From contig JAAXIW010000057.1 of assembly GCA_012270135.1 (NCBI GenBank), forward strand, positions 494 through 7,055: a stretch of DNA of 6,562 nt, in the 5' to 3' direction. This document shows positions 5,382 to 6,562 of the stretch, one piece after another. This DNA is from Brevundimonas sp. (GTDB lineage Bacteria > Pseudomonadota > Alphaproteobacteria > Caulobacterales > Caulobacteraceae). The notes beneath the pieces were generated by a model. The model did not search any database. It worked only from the letters and a program-made list of their open reading frames with translations, and was not told the DNA's origin. Both the position numbers and the translations under genes were made by a program. Position 1 is the stretch's first letter; every line of letters starts with the position of its first letter.

Positions 5382-6562
5382 GAAACTCGAGGCCCCCTTC
5401 ATCAAGCTGCCGTTCCGGTTCGACGCGGATCGCCTGCAGGAAGAGATCGCGGCCCTGCCCGCCGAGGCCTGGGTTCGCCATCCGAACAATCTCGACGGCA
5501 ACAGCGCCCTGCGCCTGATCACCGTCGGCGGCGGCGAGAACGACGACGTCGCCGGGGCCATGGCGATGACGCCCCATCTCAAGGCCTCGCCCTATCTGCA
5601 GCAGGTGCTGGCCCATTTCGGCGTCGTCTGGAGCCGCTCCCGCCTGATGAAGCTCGGCCCCGGCGCCCAGGTGCCGCTGCACACTGACATCAACTACCAC
5701 TGGTTCCACCGGGTCCGGATGCATGTCCCGATCGTGACCACGCCCGACGTCAAATTCTTCTGCGGCGACCAGGTCGTGCACATGGCCCGGGGCGAGTCGT
5801 GGATCTTCGACAACTGGCGCACCCACAAGGTCGAGAACGGGTCCGACATCGAGCGCATCCACCTCGTCGCCGACACCACCGGCAACAGCCGCTTCTGGGA
5901 CATGGCCCACGCCGCCGCGACGCAGACGATCGAACCGCAGACCATTCCGTATCAGCCCGGCGCCCGCGTCGGCATCGCCACCGAGCAGCACAACATCTAC
6001 CGCGTCATGCCCCCGTCCGAGGTCGATGACCTGCTGCGCGACCTCGTCGAGGAGACCGTCTCGCTCAAGGCCGGCGACGCCGGGGCGGAGCAGTTCGCCG
6101 CCTTCCAGCGCGTCATCTACGGCTTCCGCCAGGACTGGCGCCAGCTGTGGTCCCTGTTCGCCGACAGCGACCGCGGCGTGCCCCACTACCGCAAGCGTCT
6201 CGAGATGCTCCTTCAGCAGGTCCAGGCGCTCGGCGACGAGCTCCGCGTGCGTTCCAACCAGATGCCGGTCCTGCGGGTCATCGGCCAGCGGATCGGCACC
6301 TATGCGGTCAACCCCGAGGTCGGCGCCATGGGCGCATCCGCCCCGGCGGCCGGGGCCGCGCCGGCGCCTCGTCCCGTGGTCCGCACCCCCGACTACGACC
6401 GGCCGGTGATCATCGTCGCCGCGCCCCGCTCGGGCAGCACCGCCCTGTTCGAGACCCTCGCGGTCACCCCCCAGCTGCACAATCCGGGCGGCGAGGCCCA
6501 CTGGCTGGTCGAGGGCTTCCGCATGTTCCTGCCCGGCGCGCCCGGATTGTGCAGCTGGGGGG
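5380..6562 (+). CDS. Aspartyl/asparaginyl beta-hydroxylase-like domain fused to a sulfotransferase domain (3' end outside window)
   Basis: The reading frame is open from ATG 5380 to the window end (394 codons). Residues 1 to about 170 form a 2-oxoglutarate/Fe(II) oxygenase domain of the aspartyl/asparaginyl beta-hydroxylase type: H101 and D103 in PLHTDINYHW, distal H149 in DNWRTHKVENGS, and R159 in ERIHLVAD as the likely 2-oxoglutarate carboxylate ligand. A mostly helical middle (about 210-310) leads through an Ala/Pro-rich linker (about 317-341) to VIIVAAPRSGSTALFETL (343-360), the P-loop (348-354) that binds the 5'-phosphosulfate of PAPS in sulfotransferases. The rest of that domain is cut off. 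No signal peptide is visible, so it should be cytosolic. Known family chemistry suggests hydroxylation plus sulfate transfer; the substrate is unknown. No good Shine-Dalgarno precedes the ATG, and no other start codon occurs in this frame back to 5281. It lies 31 nt after DUF5990. Confidence 0.85.
   Translation, partial: MKLEAPFIKLPFRFDADRLQEEIAALPAEAWVRHPNNLDGNSALRLITVGGGENDDVAGAMAMTPHLKASPYLQQVLAHFGVVWSRSRLMKLGPGAQVPLHTDINYHWFHRVRMHVPIVTTPDVKFFCGDQVVHMARGESWIFDNWRTHKVENGSDIERIHLVADTTGNSRFWDMAHAAATQTIEPQTIPYQPGARVGIATEQHNIYRVMPPSEVDDLLRDLVEETVSLKAGDAGAEQFAAFQRVIYGFRQDWRQLWSLFADSDRGVPHYRKRLEMLLQQVQALGDELRVRSNQMPVLRVIGQRIGTYAVNPEVGAMGASAPAAGAAPAPRPVVRTPDYDRPVIIVAAPRSGSTALFETLAVTPQLHNPGGEAHWLVEGFRMFLPGAPGLCSWG

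Noticed and set aside
5035..6501. A 488-codon minus-strand frame opposite DUF5990 and the fusion gene
   Set aside because: The plus strand has clear domain motifs in this interval, while this frame shows only composition-driven sequence (Gly, Asp, Ala, His, Arg) typical of an antisense shadow in GC-rich DNA.

Overview
The window is GC-rich throughout (about 70 percent by eye) with strong G/C bias at third codon positions. The proteins look alphaproteobacterial, most likely Caulobacterales and perhaps Brevundimonas or a relative. That placement is inferred from protein style and base composition, not from a marker gene. The heavy GC bias also produces long spurious antisense reading frames, which are left out.

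Layout, left to right. The left edge holds the first codons of a minus-strand gene that runs out of the window. Next comes a minus-strand gene (69-698) for the N-terminal half of a CaCA-type cation exchanger. A divergent intergenic region of about 130 bp follows, containing a bulged hairpin. All remaining genes are on the plus strand: ribonuclease R (rnr, 829-3168); a secreted DUF4424 protein (3246-4232); a Nudix hydrolase with an interrupted Nudix box (4216-4932, GTG start, overlapping the previous gene by 17 nt); a small DUF5990 protein (4938-5348); and the start of a large protein (5380 to the right edge) joining an aspartyl/asparaginyl beta-hydroxylase-like 2-oxoglutarate/Fe(II) oxygenase domain to a sulfotransferase P-loop domain.

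The last four genes are tightly packed (17-nt overlap, then gaps of 5 and 31 nt) and probably share a transcript. rnr lies 77 nt upstream of them and may belong to it. RNase R is housekeeping RNA degradation and Nudix enzymes clean up nucleotide or CoA derivatives. The DUF4424 and DUF5990 proteins have no established role, so no common pathway can be read from this cluster.

The most interesting items are the oxygenase-sulfotransferase fusion, the exchanger that stops after its first alpha-repeat, and a perfect 13-bp inverted repeat over the start codon of the fusion gene. There is no sign of CRISPR, insertion sequence, prophage, tRNA or rRNA.
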